A stretch of DNA of 64,000 nucleotides from Paenibacillus sp. SC116 (GCF_024733555.1 NZ_JANIOF010000002.1:124001-188000); one strand, 5' to 3'. Shown: positions 42,766-51,817, counted from the stretch's first letter. Numbers and translations: made by a program. Notes: generated by a model from the sequence alone, not told the origin.

Positions 42766-43518
42766 ATGAGACTACAAGGAAAAACAGCGATTATAACGGG
42801 TGGAGCGACGGGAATTGGCAGAGCAACGGTTCAAAAATTTCTGGAGCAGGGCGCAAACGTTATTTTTACAGATATAAATGAAGAGAATGGCCGCAAAACA
42901 TGCGATGAACTTAAGAAGGTTAGCGATAACGTAATGTTTATTAAGCATGATGTTCAATCCGAAGAAGATTGGGCTCACGTTGTAAGTGAGGCTAACGATA
43001 AATATGGGCGCGTTGATGTATTGTTTAACAATGCAGGCATATTCAGTAGCAAGCCGATTGAGGATTACACGGTTGAAGAATGGAATCGACTGATGGGAGT
43101 CAACGTTACAGGAGTATTCCTTGGTATGAAGCATGTTATTCCTATTATGCGCAATCAAGAAAGCGGTTCCATTATTAACGCTTCTTCAATCGCTGGCTTG
43201 AAGGGCGCAGCGAATCATGCTCTATACGGTGCAAGCAAAGGCGCTGTTCGCATTATGACGAAGGATGTTGCGTTGGAAGTAGCTCAGTACCAAATTCGTG
43301 TTAATTCAATCCATCCTGGTGTCATTCAAACGTCGATGGGGGAAGCTGTGGCTACCGGCGTTAAAGCAACGACAGAACAAATCGCAAGTAGTATCCCACT
43401 GAAGCGATTGGGTACACCTGATGATATCGCTCACCTGATCGTATTTCTAGCTTCTGACGAGTCTACTTTTATTACAGGTACGGAAATGGTCGTTGATGGA
43501 GGATCTTCCGCTCGATAA
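42766..43518 (+). CDS. Short-chain dehydrogenase/reductase
   Basis: 250-residue classical SDR. The nucleotide motif is TGGATGIGRA, NNAG lies in LFNNAGIF, the catalytic Ser is in INASSIAGLKG and YGASK is the Tyr-Lys pair. After the second strand TDIN suggests NAD(H). It is 3-oxoacyl-ACP-reductase-like in style, but such proteins oxidise many alcohols. The ATG 42766 follows AAGGAG by nine bases. It probably forms an operon with the next SDR (40-base gap) under the divergent LysR regulator. Confidence 0.9.
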   Translation: MRLQGKTAIITGGATGIGRATVQKFLEQGANVIFTDINEENGRKTCDELKKVSDNVMFIKHDVQSEEDWAHVVSEANDKYGRVDVLFNNAGIFSSKPIEDYTVEEWNRLMGVNVTGVFLGMKHVIPIMRNQESGSIINASSIAGLKGAANHALYGASKGAVRIMTKDVALEVAQYQIRVNSIHPGVIQTSMGEAVATGVKATTEQIASSIPLKRLGTPDDIAHLIVFLASDESTFITGTEMVVDGGSSAR

Positions 43519-43558
43519 TTTGACTATACGTTATAACGGATAAAAAGGAGGATGTCTT

Positions 43559-44302
43559 ATGAAACTTACAGGAAAAGTGGCTATCGTTACAGGTGGGGCA
43601 AAAGGAATTGGGGAAGCAACTGCTAAACTATTTATCGAGCAGGGTGCCAAAGTAGTAGTCGCTGATTTTTCTGACGAGGGTGCACAAATCGTTCAAGCGC
43701 TGAAAGATATGGGCGGAGAAGCACTCTTTGTAAAAACGGATGTTTCGAAAGAAGCAGATATTCAGCACTTGGTTACTGAAACGGTTCGTCATTTTGGAAA
43801 GCTCGACATTATGGTTGCCAATGCGGGGATCGGCGATTCCGCACCTATCCATGAGCTGGGCCTTGATCGTTGGCAGAAGATGATCGATATTAACTTAACA
43901 GGTGTGTTCCTTAGCGATAAATACGCGATTGAACAAATGTTACAACAAGATACGGGCGGTGTTGTCGTAAATATGGCCTCTATGCTTGGGCATATTGGTC
44001 AAGTAAATGGAACAGCTTATACAGCGGCAAAGGCGGGCGTTGTTAACTTAACGAGAACCTTGGGTGTGACGTATGCGAAACAAGGTATACGTGTAAATGC
44101 AGTATGCCCGGGCTATATTGATACCCCCCTTATTAGCCAAGCTAGCGAAGAAACGCGCAATAAGTTGATTGCTGGTCATCCAATCGGTCGTCTAGGCCGT
44201 GCTGATGAAATTGCAAAAGCAATCTTGTTCCTATCTAGCGATGATTCCTCCTTTATGGTGGGAGCTAGCTTGCTTGTAGATGGCGGATATACAGCGCAAT
44301 AA
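43559..44302 (+). CDS. Short-chain dehydrogenase/reductase, FabG-like
   Basis: 247-residue classical SDR with TGGAKGIGEA, ANAGIGDS, Ser in VNMASMLGHIGQV, and YTAAK as the Tyr-Lys pair. ADFS after the second strand favours NAD(H). AGGAGG precedes the ATG. It follows a related but not near-identical SDR by 40 bases, so the two may act in sequence on one substrate or as a mixed complex. A terminator ends the unit. Confidence 0.9.
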   Translation: MKLTGKVAIVTGGAKGIGEATAKLFIEQGAKVVVADFSDEGAQIVQALKDMGGEALFVKTDVSKEADIQHLVTETVRHFGKLDIMVANAGIGDSAPIHELGLDRWQKMIDINLTGVFLSDKYAIEQMLQQDTGGVVVNMASMLGHIGQVNGTAYTAAKAGVVNLTRTLGVTYAKQGIRVNAVCPGYIDTPLISQASEETRNKLIAGHPIGRLGRADEIAKAILFLSSDDSSFMVGASLLVDGGYTAQ

Positions 44303-44324
44303 GATAGAGCAAGCGGAAGCTAAC

Positions 44325-44367
44325 AACAGCCTTAGTTCGGTATTTTACTGGACTAGGGCTGTTTTAT
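44325..44367 (+). terminator. Terminator of the SDR pair
   Basis: AACAGCC (44325-44331) and GGCTGTT (44357-44363) with a further paired TAGT/ACTA segment inside, then TTTATATTT. Confidence 0.75.
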
Positions 44368-44500
44368 ATTTATAGACGAGAATATATTCGTCATTTAGAA
44401 TGAGGCATTTCTGACTACTTTTTATACCTTTTTGTTTACAAAGTTTGTCGTGTCTATTATGCTTGAGTGGTAAAATGTTTCAAATTAAGGAGGGAGACTG

Positions 44501-45238
44501 ATGGAGTTAGCAGGAAAGAAAGTGGTTATTACAGGAGCGAGCCGTGGATTAGGGCAGGCATTGGCAATCAGTTTAGCTAAAATGGGAGCTCAGTTGTTTC
44601 TGTCTGCACGGACAACGGATAGCCTTAACGAAACATGCCGACTAGTAGAGGATACAACGGGTCAGGTGCCATTAAGATACGCAGTAGATTTACGTAATTC
44701 GGAGCAGATCCGATCCTTTGCTGAAGCGGTGCAGAACGAGAGCACTGAGATAGATATCCTTATCAACAATGGTGCGATGTGGCTGGCTGGAGATTTTGAT
44801 AGCGTGAGCGATGAAGAGATTAGCGACACGATCAATTCTGCTGCTGTAGGCACAACCTTGAGTACACGACATTTCTTACCCCTACTGCGCCGTTCCAAGG
44901 GTGCCGATATCGTTAATATGATATCCGTATGCGGTTTGTTGAACGTCCAGCATGAGTCGGCGCATGAAGCGTTCCATGCTGCGAAGTTCGCGCAAGCGGG
45001 ATTCACGGATCGTCTGCGCCATCGCTTGAAGCCTGAAGGGATTCGTGTTATCGGGGTATACCCGCCTGACTTCGATGATGTCTCGCCGATTGATCCGGAG
45101 TGGTCTCAACCTCGTGATACTCGTAACGATCAGAGCATTTCCAATCGGCATGTGGTGGAGGCGATTACGTTTGCCCTCACGCGTGATCGGATTTGCTCCA
45201 TTAATACCATTCAGCTTGATACATGGCCAAGTGCCTAA
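44501..45238 (+). CDS. SDR-family protein with Phe in place of catalytic Tyr
   Basis: 245-residue SDR fold: TGASRGLGQA at the nucleotide site, INNGAM for NNAG, and Ser142 in MISVCGL. At the YxxxK position the sequence is FHAAK (Phe158, Lys162), so the catalytic Tyr is replaced by Phe; the codon is TTC, and no neighbouring Tyr is in register. The enzyme may be inactive, use another acid, or serve as an NAD(P) sensor. AGGGAG precedes the ATG. It has its own transcript, between two terminators. Confidence 0.85.
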   Translation: MELAGKKVVITGASRGLGQALAISLAKMGAQLFLSARTTDSLNETCRLVEDTTGQVPLRYAVDLRNSEQIRSFAEAVQNESTEIDILINNGAMWLAGDFDSVSDEEISDTINSAAVGTTLSTRHFLPLLRRSKGADIVNMISVCGLLNVQHESAHEAFHAAKFAQAGFTDRLRHRLKPEGIRVIGVYPPDFDDVSPIDPEWSQPRDTRNDQSISNRHVVEAITFALTRDRICSINTIQLDTWPSA

Positions 45239-45306
45239 TGTAAGATGAGCAAGAACCGATGATTCGTTAATCATCATAAATAATTTGTGTTTTTAAATCA
45301 TGGAAC

Positions 45307-45369
45307 AAGGGACCATCCTTACGTTATGTATCGATATACAACATAGCGTAAAGGGTGGTCCCTTTTTTA
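45307..45369. terminator. Long-stem bidirectional terminator
   Basis: AAGGGACCATCCTTACGTT pairs with the complementary strand ending GGTGGTCCCTTTTTT, with a few mismatches. It serves the SDR gene and the siderophore importer genes that converge on it. Confidence 0.8.
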
Positions 45370-45420
45370 CTGCAATTTATCTGGGAACAGTTATCCCCAT
45401 TTCCGCGTATGCTGCTGTCT

Positions 45421-46428
45421 TTACTTTTTCCACAGCAGGTAGATGAAGTATGGCGCGCCAATAATCGCAAATACAATGCCTGCTGCGATCCCATCGGGAT
45501 CGGCTATATTGCGGCCAATCGTATCAGCGACTAGCAGCAGCCAGCCGCCGAGCAGTACGGCCAACGGGATAAACAGCTGATGCCGCGGGCCGATCAAGGC
45601 TTTTGCGAGATGAGGTGCAATCAGGCCGATAAAGGCAATGCCTCCAGTTACGGACACCGCGGATGCCGCCAAGGCAACAGCCGCTAGCAGCAGTACGATC
45701 CTCTCTTTTTGCACAGAAACGCCAAGGCCAACAACGACAGGCTCGCTCAGCATAAGCACATTCATCCGATTCGCTTTATAAAGCGTAAATGGGATGAGGA
45801 TGAGGAGCCAAGGAAGCAATGCCCATACGAAAGGCCAATCTGCACCCCAAATGTTACCTGACATCCATTTCGAAATAAAATCGACTTTATTACGATCCGC
45901 GGCAGAAATAAGCACGATCATCAGGCCTGACAATGCCATGGAGAACCCAATACCAACGAGAACGAGCCGAACAGGCTGCAAACCTGTGTGCCTATTATAA
46001 GAGAATGCATAGATGAGAGCTGCTGTAAGCAATGCACCTACAAATGCTACGGCAGGCAGGGCGTATGCGAACGAACCCACATCAATCGGTGCAAATAGAT
46101 AGAATACCGATATGGCTACACCAGCGCCTGCATTAATGCCGATAATGCCCGGTTCCGCCAGCTCATTGCGTGTAATGCTTTGTAAAATAGCGCCTGACAG
46201 TGCTAGTGCCATACCAGCAAGCACTGTAATGACAATCCGAGGCAGGCGAAGTGTGAATAATACGAACTCTTCTTTGAACGTAGCGTTTCCGAACAGCGTC
46301 GGTAGTATTCGGTCATACGAAACGGAAGAGTAGCCCAAACCTAAGCTAACGACAATGGTTACTAAAATAAGTGCTAGAAAGGTAAGAAGCAGTATTCGCT
46401 GTTTGCGAATGAGTGATGGAGGTATCAT
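45421..46428 (-). CDS. Siderophore ABC importer permease 2 (FecCD family)
   Basis: 335-residue FecCD-type permease with about nine to ten membrane helices. Family landmarks are LRLPRIVITVLAGMALALSGAILQSITRNELAEPGIIGINAGAG in the N-terminal third and GGIAFIGLIAPHLAKALIGPRHQ near the C-terminus, where the ATPase docks. It overlaps the first permease by four bases (46425-46428). No ATPase gene is in the cluster, so it must share one encoded elsewhere, as YfiZ/YfhA share YusV in Bacillus. Confidence 0.92.
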   Translation of the reverse strand: MIPPSLIRKQRILLLTFLALILVTIVVSLGLGYSSVSYDRILPTLFGNATFKEEFVLFTLRLPRIVITVLAGMALALSGAILQSITRNELAEPGIIGINAGAGVAISVFYLFAPIDVGSFAYALPAVAFVGALLTAALIYAFSYNRHTGLQPVRLVLVGIGFSMALSGLMIVLISAADRNKVDFISKWMSGNIWGADWPFVWALLPWLLILIPFTLYKANRMNVLMLSEPVVVGLGVSVQKERIVLLLAAVALAASAVSVTGGIAFIGLIAPHLAKALIGPRHQLFIPLAVLLGGWLLLVADTIGRNIADPDGIAAGIVFAIIGAPYFIYLLWKK

Positions 46429-47441
46429 GACAGTGTTTTCCCTCCTTTAAGCACGATATACAAGAAGAACGGCAAGCCTAGTGCTGCAATAAGGGCGGCC
46501 ACAGGCGTCTCATATGGAGCACCAATAATGCGTGCCATTGTATCTGCAAACATCATAAATGAAGCGCCCACTAGTGCGCACATCGGTACAATATAGCGAT
46601 AGTCGGTTCCCACGATACCGCGGACGATATGAGGAATCATAAGCCCCAGGAAGGCGATATTACCGACAAGCGCAACCGATACTCCAGCAAGAAGTGTAGT
46701 GACCACGAATAGCAAAGCTTTAATCATTTTAATATGCTGCCCTAGTCCAATCGAAACTTCCTCGCTTAGGCTTAAAATCGTCAGCTGCTTTGAGAATATC
46801 ATTGCCAAAATGAGCCCGATACAAATAAACGGAATAATGATTTGCAGCTGTCCCCAAGTTGTTCCTATCAGTCCACCAGCCGTCCACATGGATAAGTCTT
46901 TGGATACTTTAAAATAAATGCCTACTCCTTGTGCAATCGCATTTAGAAATGCTGTCATTGCTGCTCCAGCAAGTACGAGACGGAGGGGCGAAAGATTGCC
47001 TTTCTTTAAGGAAGAGATACCAAATACCATCAATGCTCCGACGGCTGCACCGATAAAGCACGCAATCGTGATGCCAAAATAATTGGCAGTCGGAATAAAG
47101 GCAAGCGTAATCGCTAATGCCGCATTCGCCCCTGCGGTTAAGCCAAGTAGGCCCGGATCGGCCAAAGGGTTGCGTGTTATGCCTTGCATGATGGCGCCTG
47201 AGACTGCTAGTGCAGCTCCGACGAACATCGCGCCGAGTTCTCGCGGAAGGCGTAACTCGCGTATCGTCGTAATTCCTTCGCCTGTAGCTTGGGAAGTCAG
47301 GGCAAGCCATACATCTGATAAAGTTGTATCGGCTGCTCCCAGTACAAGCGAGGCTGCAAAGGTTACCAGCAAAGTGATAAAGCCTAAAGCTAACTTCAGT
47401 GGATAAGGAATCGTTCGTCGATTTAGGTTTTGATTTATCAT
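46425..47441 (-). CDS. Siderophore ABC importer permease 1 (FecCD family)
   Basis: 338-residue FecCD permease, partner of the next gene. LRLPRELGAMFVGAALAVSGAIMQGITRNPLADPGLLGLTAGAN is the family signature near the N-terminus; GNIAFLGLMIPHIVRGIVGTDYR is the C-terminal counterpart. The ATG at 47441 begins MINQNLNRR; the longer frame from 47504 runs through a terminator-like hairpin and is unlikely. The ribosome binding site is weak. Order solute-binding protein, permease 1, permease 2 matches the YfiY-YfiZ-YfhA type. Confidence 0.9.
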   Translation of the reverse strand: MINQNLNRRTIPYPLKLALGFITLLVTFAASLVLGAADTTLSDVWLALTSQATGEGITTIRELRLPRELGAMFVGAALAVSGAIMQGITRNPLADPGLLGLTAGANAALAITLAFIPTANYFGITIACFIGAAVGALMVFGISSLKKGNLSPLRLVLAGAAMTAFLNAIAQGVGIYFKVSKDLSMWTAGGLIGTTWGQLQIIIPFICIGLILAMIFSKQLTILSLSEEVSIGLGQHIKMIKALLFVVTTLLAGVSVALVGNIAFLGLMIPHIVRGIVGTDYRYIVPMCALVGASFMMFADTMARIIGAPYETPVAALIAALGLPFFLYIVLKGGKTLS

Positions 47442-47487
47442 AAGTCGCTCATCTTTTCTGTCATAGAATATGTCATAGAATAAAAGG

Positions 47488-47536
47488 ACAAAAGAACCTT
47501 CCAAACCACATGAGATCGTGGAGGAAAAGGTTCTTT
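47488..47536 (-). terminator. Intra-operon terminator between solute-binding protein and permeases
   Basis: On the minus strand AAAGAACCTT and AAGGTTCTTT enclose an inner CCAC/GTGG pair and are followed by TTTTGTCCTTTT. Partial read-through would give more solute-binding protein than permease. Confidence 0.75.
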
Positions 47537-47576
47537 GTTATCCTGATCGTACAAGAACGTACTTCTTTTTACTTAC

Positions 47577-48494
47577 TTATTGGCCGAGGAAGCTCTTTTT
47601 AAAGAAGTCTAACTGCAGCTCAAGCGTAAGTGCATCATTGAAGTAGAACTCCATCATATCTACTTCAAATACGCGATTGTTTTTCACCGCAGGAATGTTC
47701 TTATAGGTTTGGGTTTGTTGGAAGGAGTTGTCGCCTTCCTTATTCTTGCTGAGAATGACGTAGTCACCCGCGTATTGCGACATAACTTCTGTGGAAAGGG
47801 CATAGTAGCCTTCTTTCGTCATTTCTTTAACTTTCTCAGGCATGTTAAGCTTCATTTCTTGGTACAAAATTTCTGTGCCGCGACCCCAGTTGTCGCCGTA
47901 GACGTACAGCTGCTTATCATAGTTTTCAATGACAGATACCGTAGCATTTTCACCAATTTTAGCTTTGATTTCTTTTCCAGCTTCCTGCGCGCGCTTCTTG
48001 AAGTCATCAACCCAAGCGCGTGCTTCTTGCTCTTTATTGAGCAGCTTACCGATCTCGATATGCTGTGTTAAGTAATCGACTTTGCCGTATGTGTACGTGA
48101 CAGTCGGTGCGATTTTATTTAGGTTCTCAACATTTTTAATATTAGACAAACCAATGATTAGATCTGGCTGAAGCTCAATAATTTTCTCCAAATTCTCATC
48201 GGAAACTTCTGCAGCATCTTTCATTTTTTCCTCAAACTTCGGGTTCTTCTTCGTCCAAGAATCTACGCCAACTAGGTTAACGCCCAAGGATGCTACATTA
48301 CCTGCGAACGAAGATAGAACAACGACGCGTTGCGGATCAGCAGGAACCTGAACAGGACCGTTCTCGGATTGGTACGTAATCGTGCTCGGTTTTGCTTCTT
48401 TAGGAGCTTCAGCTTCCTTGTTAGTTGGTGCTTGATTGCCGCATGCACTAAGGACAAGCAAACAGAGAAGCATTGGAATGAATAGTTTTTTCAT
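47577..48494 (-). CDS. Iron-siderophore-binding lipoprotein
   Basis: 305-residue FepB/FhuD-type (cluster A-II) lipoprotein, with lipobox LSAC at Cys18, the N-lobe signature PADPQRVVVLSSFAGNVASLGVNLVGVDSW, ELQPDLIIGL before the spacer helix, and YGDNWGRGTEILYQEM in the C-lobe. It captures a ferric siderophore, by position and Fur control probably a hydroxamate. AAAAGGAG before 48494 fixes the start; the longer frame from 48623 would run through the Fur box. First gene of the importer. Confidence 0.9.
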   Translation of the reverse strand: MKKLFIPMLLCLLVLSACGNQAPTNKEAEAPKEAKPSTITYQSENGPVQVPADPQRVVVLSSFAGNVASLGVNLVGVDSWTKKNPKFEEKMKDAAEVSDENLEKIIELQPDLIIGLSNIKNVENLNKIAPTVTYTYGKVDYLTQHIEIGKLLNKEQEARAWVDDFKKRAQEAGKEIKAKIGENATVSVIENYDKQLYVYGDNWGRGTEILYQEMKLNMPEKVKEMTKEGYYALSTEVMSQYAGDYVILSKNKEGDNSFQQTQTYKNIPAVKNNRVFEVDMMEFYFNDALTLELQLDFFKKSFLGQ

Positions 48495-48602
48495 AAAATA
48501 TGTAGCTCCTTTTAGGTAGTTTCTTGATGAATATAGTTGAGACTTGCATGGATTCACAATAACGATACAAATAGAATGAGAAATCGTCTTGCCTTTTATA
48601 CT

Positions 48603-48621
48603 GATAATGATTATCATTAAC
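48603..48621 (-). promoter_or_regulatory. Fur box of the siderophore importer
   Basis: GATAATGATTATCATTAAC matches the 19-base Fur consensus at 17 positions, and TGATAATGATTATCA matches the 7-1-7 form exactly. It lies 110 bases upstream of the solute-binding gene and 135 bases before the divergent reductase gene, so Fur may regulate both. Confidence 0.9.
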
Positions 48622-48756
48622 AATACGTAATTAATATAAGAGTATCTATGTAGATTGTCAATTAAACAAATAATGGTAGTTAGTATATAACGGATTTAAT
48701 CACGTTTCGCATGTATGGCAAACTTGCGGAGGATATCAATTTAGGAGCGTGTGGAG

Positions 48757-49806
48757 ATGGAAGAGATGGATGTTTTTGATGTAACGATTATAGGTGGTGG
48801 GCCAGCGGGGTTATTTTCTGCCTTCTATAGTGGATTGCGTGAGTTGAAGACGAAGCTTATTGAATTCCAGCCGCGCTTAGGCGGTAAAGTACATGTGTAT
48901 CCGGAGAAAATGATTTGGGATGTAGGTGGGCTTGTGCCTACTACAGGTGAGAAACTCATCGAACAGATCGTTCAACAGGGTCTAACGTTTAATCCTGAAG
49001 TGGTATTGAATGAGAAAGTAGAGTCGATCGTGAAAAATGAAGACGGGCTGTTCGTTCTACATACAGCGTCAGGCACAAAGCATTATTCGAAGACGGTAAT
49101 CGCGGCGATTGGCGGAGGTATCTTGAATCCGCAGAAGCTGGAGATTGAAGGTGCTGAGCGTTATGAAGTATCGAATCTAAACTACACGGTTAAATCGTTG
49201 GCGTATTTTAAAGGGAAGACGGTCGTTATTTCTGGCGGCGGCAATTCAGCGGTCGATTGGGCCAATGAGCTGGAGCCGATTGCAGGCAAAGTGTATTTAA
49301 CTTATCGCAAAGATGCTTTGTCAGGACACGAAGCGCAAGTTTCACAGTTGATGAACAGCTCTGTAGAATGTCTATTCCATACGACGATTACGAAGCTCAT
49401 CGCAGATGAGAGCCACGAGGTTATCGAGCGTGTTGAGCTGACGAATCATCAGACAGGTGAAGTTACGCAGTTGGAGATTGACGAAGTCATTATCAATCAT
49501 GGCTATGAACGTGATTCCGCGCTGATTGGCAATAGCGATTTACCTATCGAGCAGGTCGATGATTTCTACATCGCATGCAATCCAAAAGGTGAATCATCTG
49601 TGCCAGGACTATATGCAGCAGGGGACATTTTGAATCATGAGGGCAAGCTGCATCTCATCGCAGGTGCGTTCCAGGACGCGGCGAATGCAGTCAACCAAGC
49701 AAAGCAGTTTATTGAACCGGAAGCGAGCAAGTGGGGCATGGTCTCCTCCCATAATGAAGTGTTCAAAGAACGTAACCGCGAGCTTGTGAAGCAAATGATG
49801 GGCTAA
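48757..49806 (+). CDS. Ferredoxin/flavodoxin-NADP(+) reductase, thioredoxin-reductase-like
   Basis: 349-residue FAD protein of the YumC/YcgT type. The FAD motif is IIGGGPAGLFSAFYSGLRELK, the NADPH motif VVISGGGNSAVDWANEL, and the C-terminal FAD contact GLYAAGDILNHEGKLHLIAGAFQDAANAVN. There is no CxxC redox pair, which distinguishes it from thioredoxin reductase. AGGAG sets the ATG at 48757; GTG 48751 is too close. Facing the Fur box, it is probably iron-regulated, perhaps supplying electrons for releasing iron from siderophores (inference). Confidence 0.9.
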   Translation: MEEMDVFDVTIIGGGPAGLFSAFYSGLRELKTKLIEFQPRLGGKVHVYPEKMIWDVGGLVPTTGEKLIEQIVQQGLTFNPEVVLNEKVESIVKNEDGLFVLHTASGTKHYSKTVIAAIGGGILNPQKLEIEGAERYEVSNLNYTVKSLAYFKGKTVVISGGGNSAVDWANELEPIAGKVYLTYRKDALSGHEAQVSQLMNSSVECLFHTTITKLIADESHEVIERVELTNHQTGEVTQLEIDEVIINHGYERDSALIGNSDLPIEQVDDFYIACNPKGESSVPGLYAAGDILNHEGKLHLIAGAFQDAANAVNQAKQFIEPEASKWGMVSSHNEVFKERNRELVKQMMG

Positions 49807-49881
49807 TGGAATAGATAGATTGTTGAAACAGGGTAAGCACCGAGCCGTGTTTGCTCTTTGACTAAACTAGATGCACTTTCA

Positions 49882-49924
49882 AGCAAAAGCCGTTCCTAAA
49901 CCCTAGGAGCGGCTTTTGCTGTTG
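49882..49924 (+). terminator. Terminator of the reductase gene
   Basis: AGCAAAAGCCGTTCCT (49882-49897) pairs with AGGAGCGGCTTTTGCT (49905-49920), a 16-bp stem with one G-T pair. Confidence 0.85.
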
Positions 49925-50007
49925 GTAGCCTAACCTACATACAGATTGGTTTTATATAAAGATTGTGATAGTATGTACTCCTATATGAGATGAGGAAGTG
50001 AACGATA

Positions 50008-50364
50008 ATGATAAACATTACGGTCCCAACACCGGACGTTACAATTTACAAAGAGATTGCTCCTGAGTTGAGCAATATTTATGGCTTTACCGATTTCCAC
50101 CTAATCACGCGAGAAAAGGGTGGCATCTTTATGTTCTACAACAGCAAAGATGAATTGTTGTTCGTAGGTAAGGCAAGAAAGCTTAGACCAAGAATTAAGA
50201 AGCACTTCGAAGATACGGTATCGCCAATCAAAAACCACAGAAATGAAGTAAGCAAAATTGAAGTGTGTGTGATTGAAGATGCAGTTGATCGTGAAATCTA
50301 CGAAACGTACATCATCAATGAATTTATGGCGAAGTACAACGTGGATAAAGTGTTTTATAAATAA
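50008..50364 (+). CDS. GIY-YIG nuclease-family protein
   Basis: 118-residue single-domain protein. The GIY-YIG core is GGIFMFYNSKDELLFVGKARKLRPRIKKHF (about 37-66); GIY is GIF and YIG is FVG here, and the catalytic Arg lies in RPRIKKH. The metal Glu may be in DREIYETYIINEF. It resembles UvrC N-terminal domains without the rest of the protein. DNA repair or housekeeping nuclease function is likely but unproven. AGGAAGTG precedes the ATG. Confidence 0.8.
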   Translation: MINITVPTPDVTIYKEIAPELSNIYGFTDFHLITREKGGIFMFYNSKDELLFVGKARKLRPRIKKHFEDTVSPIKNHRNEVSKIEVCVIEDAVDREIYETYIINEFMAKYNVDKVFYK

Positions 50365-50760
50365 GAGTTAAATGAGCTCCAAATCTTACCTTGCCTCCGA
50401 CTGTGGACGTTGTTATGATGAAGACAGAGATGCAAGTGGAAGGAGCCAATCGCTTAGTATGTGTCCAATTAACCTGTAAAGCTGATGAACTTGATAGTAT
50501 ACCAATGTTGGTGAGTCATGAAGTAAATGCTTGTTTGCGCTGCTTCTGTCACACGTTCTTTGGTATCCCTATCGTCAACCTTACAGGATACGCAGGATGA
50601 GCGATGTATATATACATTCATGATGCGGATACCTTTTGGGTGTCCGCTTTTTTATGTGTACGTGTATATGTACAGCAATCAGGAATTAGTAACGACCAAT
50701 CTGCATCTCTACTATGCAACGCCTGCTATCCTCCCATTCACAAAAACGGAGGAATCAACT
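50365..50760. other. Intergenic region before an SDR gene
   Basis: 396 bases with a terminator (50625-50654) but no gene I can support. A 69-codon plus-strand frame (50391-50600) begins with TTG, has no ribosome binding site and no recognisable feature. Confidence 0.4.
50625..50654 (+). terminator. Intrinsic terminator upstream of the SDR gene
   Basis: GCGGATACC (50625-50633) pairs with GGTGTCCGC (50639-50647), then six T. The nearest upstream gene is the GIY-YIG gene, 260 bases away. Confidence 0.8.
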
Positions 50761-51540
50761 ATGTATTCATTGAAAAATAAAATCGCGATCGTTACAGGGG
50801 CAAGCCGCTCAACTGGAATTGGAACTGCCATTTGCCGCGAATTGGCGCGTGCAGGAGCGGATATTTTCTTTACACATTGGCATGCGTTTGATAAATCGGA
50901 AGGTAATGGTGGAGAACTAGGCTGGCCAGAACAATTATGCTGTGAGCTGGAGAGCTTAGGTGTACGGGCTGGCCATATGGAAGCTGATTACGCGAATACG
51001 GATATGCCGCAAATGATTATGGAGCAGGTCGAGAAAAAGTTAGGGGTCCCGACCATTTTAATTAACAATGCTACTTACTGTGCTCCTTCGAACTACCGTA
51101 CGCTTGATTTACGCTCGCTTGATCAGCATTACACCATCAACAATCAGGGGACGATTATATTGAGCTTGGCGTTTGCACGAAGATTCGAGTCGCATTATCC
51201 GTCAGGGACGCCGGGAAGGATCGTATATATGGTGTCCAAGGGGGACGATCCTGATAACTTGGCTTATATTGCAACGAAGGGCGCGCTACTAGGCCTTATT
51301 GAGCCGTTATCGGTTGGATTAGCGCCGCTACATATTACGGTTAACGGCATTGACCCAGGTCCGACCGATTCAGGCTGGATGGATGAAACGATCAAAAGCT
51401 TCCTTCAGCCGATGTTTCCAATGGGACGGATTGGCGTGCCAGAAGATGCGGCGCGAGCGATTCGCTTTTTGGCCAGTGATGAGTCGCAGTGGATTACAGG
51501 CCAAGTGATTAAGTCCGAGGGTGGATTTAGAGGGAAATAA
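50761..51540 (+). CDS. Short-chain dehydrogenase/reductase
   Basis: 259-residue SDR. The nucleotide motif is TGASRSTGIGTA, INNAT replaces NNAG, the catalytic Ser lies in VYMVSKGDD, and YIATK is the Tyr-Lys pair. The family style (FFTHWHAFDKSEGNGGELG after the second strand) matches poorly studied Bacillales 3-oxoacyl-ACP-reductase homologues. GGAGG precedes the ATG 50761. The frame from 50527 would cross the terminator and is rejected. No operon partner. Confidence 0.9.
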   Translation: MYSLKNKIAIVTGASRSTGIGTAICRELARAGADIFFTHWHAFDKSEGNGGELGWPEQLCCELESLGVRAGHMEADYANTDMPQMIMEQVEKKLGVPTILINNATYCAPSNYRTLDLRSLDQHYTINNQGTIILSLAFARRFESHYPSGTPGRIVYMVSKGDDPDNLAYIATKGALLGLIEPLSVGLAPLHITVNGIDPGPTDSGWMDETIKSFLQPMFPMGRIGVPEDAARAIRFLASDESQWITGQVIKSEGGFRGK

Positions 51541-51648
51541 GTGGAACGCACGAGTCTTTATGAGCAATCGTAAAGGCTTGTTTTCTTCTGTTTCTCGTTA
51601 TTTACGGTAACTGGCTATCATCTGAATAATGAAGTGTGACAAAAGGGG

Positions 51649-51689
51649 TTGACACTTATCTTGAAAACATATATCTTTAATTCAAGATA
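51649..51689 (+). promoter_or_regulatory. Promoter with MhqR-like operator 1
   Basis: TTGACA at 51649-51654, and TATCTTTAATTCAAGATA (51672-51689), a near-perfect dyad placed at the -10. A further half-site TATCTTGAA lies at 51657-51665. The transcript would end at the terminator 51773-51817. Confidence 0.6.
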
Positions 51690-51817
51690 ATTAAACGAAA
51701 GCAAGCAACAAACAAGTCACACGTAACAGAAACGGTTAATTATCTTTTCATAGGTAAACTCTTCACAGAGTAACGAGATAGTTGTAACCTAGGACAACAT
51801 CTCGGTATTTTTTACTC
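51690..51817 (+). ncRNA. Possible short RNA between operators 1 and 2
   Basis: From the start expected for the promoter at 51649 to the terminator at 51817 is about 130 bases. The interval holds no ATG on the plus strand and a small hairpin (ACTCT/AGAGT). It could be a regulated small RNA or a relic of a lost gene. Confidence 0.35.
51773..51817 (+). terminator. Terminator upstream of the isochorismatase-family gene
   Basis: CGAGATAGTTGT pairs with ACAACATCTCG (one bulged A), followed by a T-run. It separates operator 1 from operator 2. Confidence 0.75.

Noticed and set aside
50391-50600. 69-codon plus-strand frame between the GIY-YIG and SDR genes
   Set aside because: TTG start without ribosome binding site and no recognisable features; kept only as part of the intergenic note.
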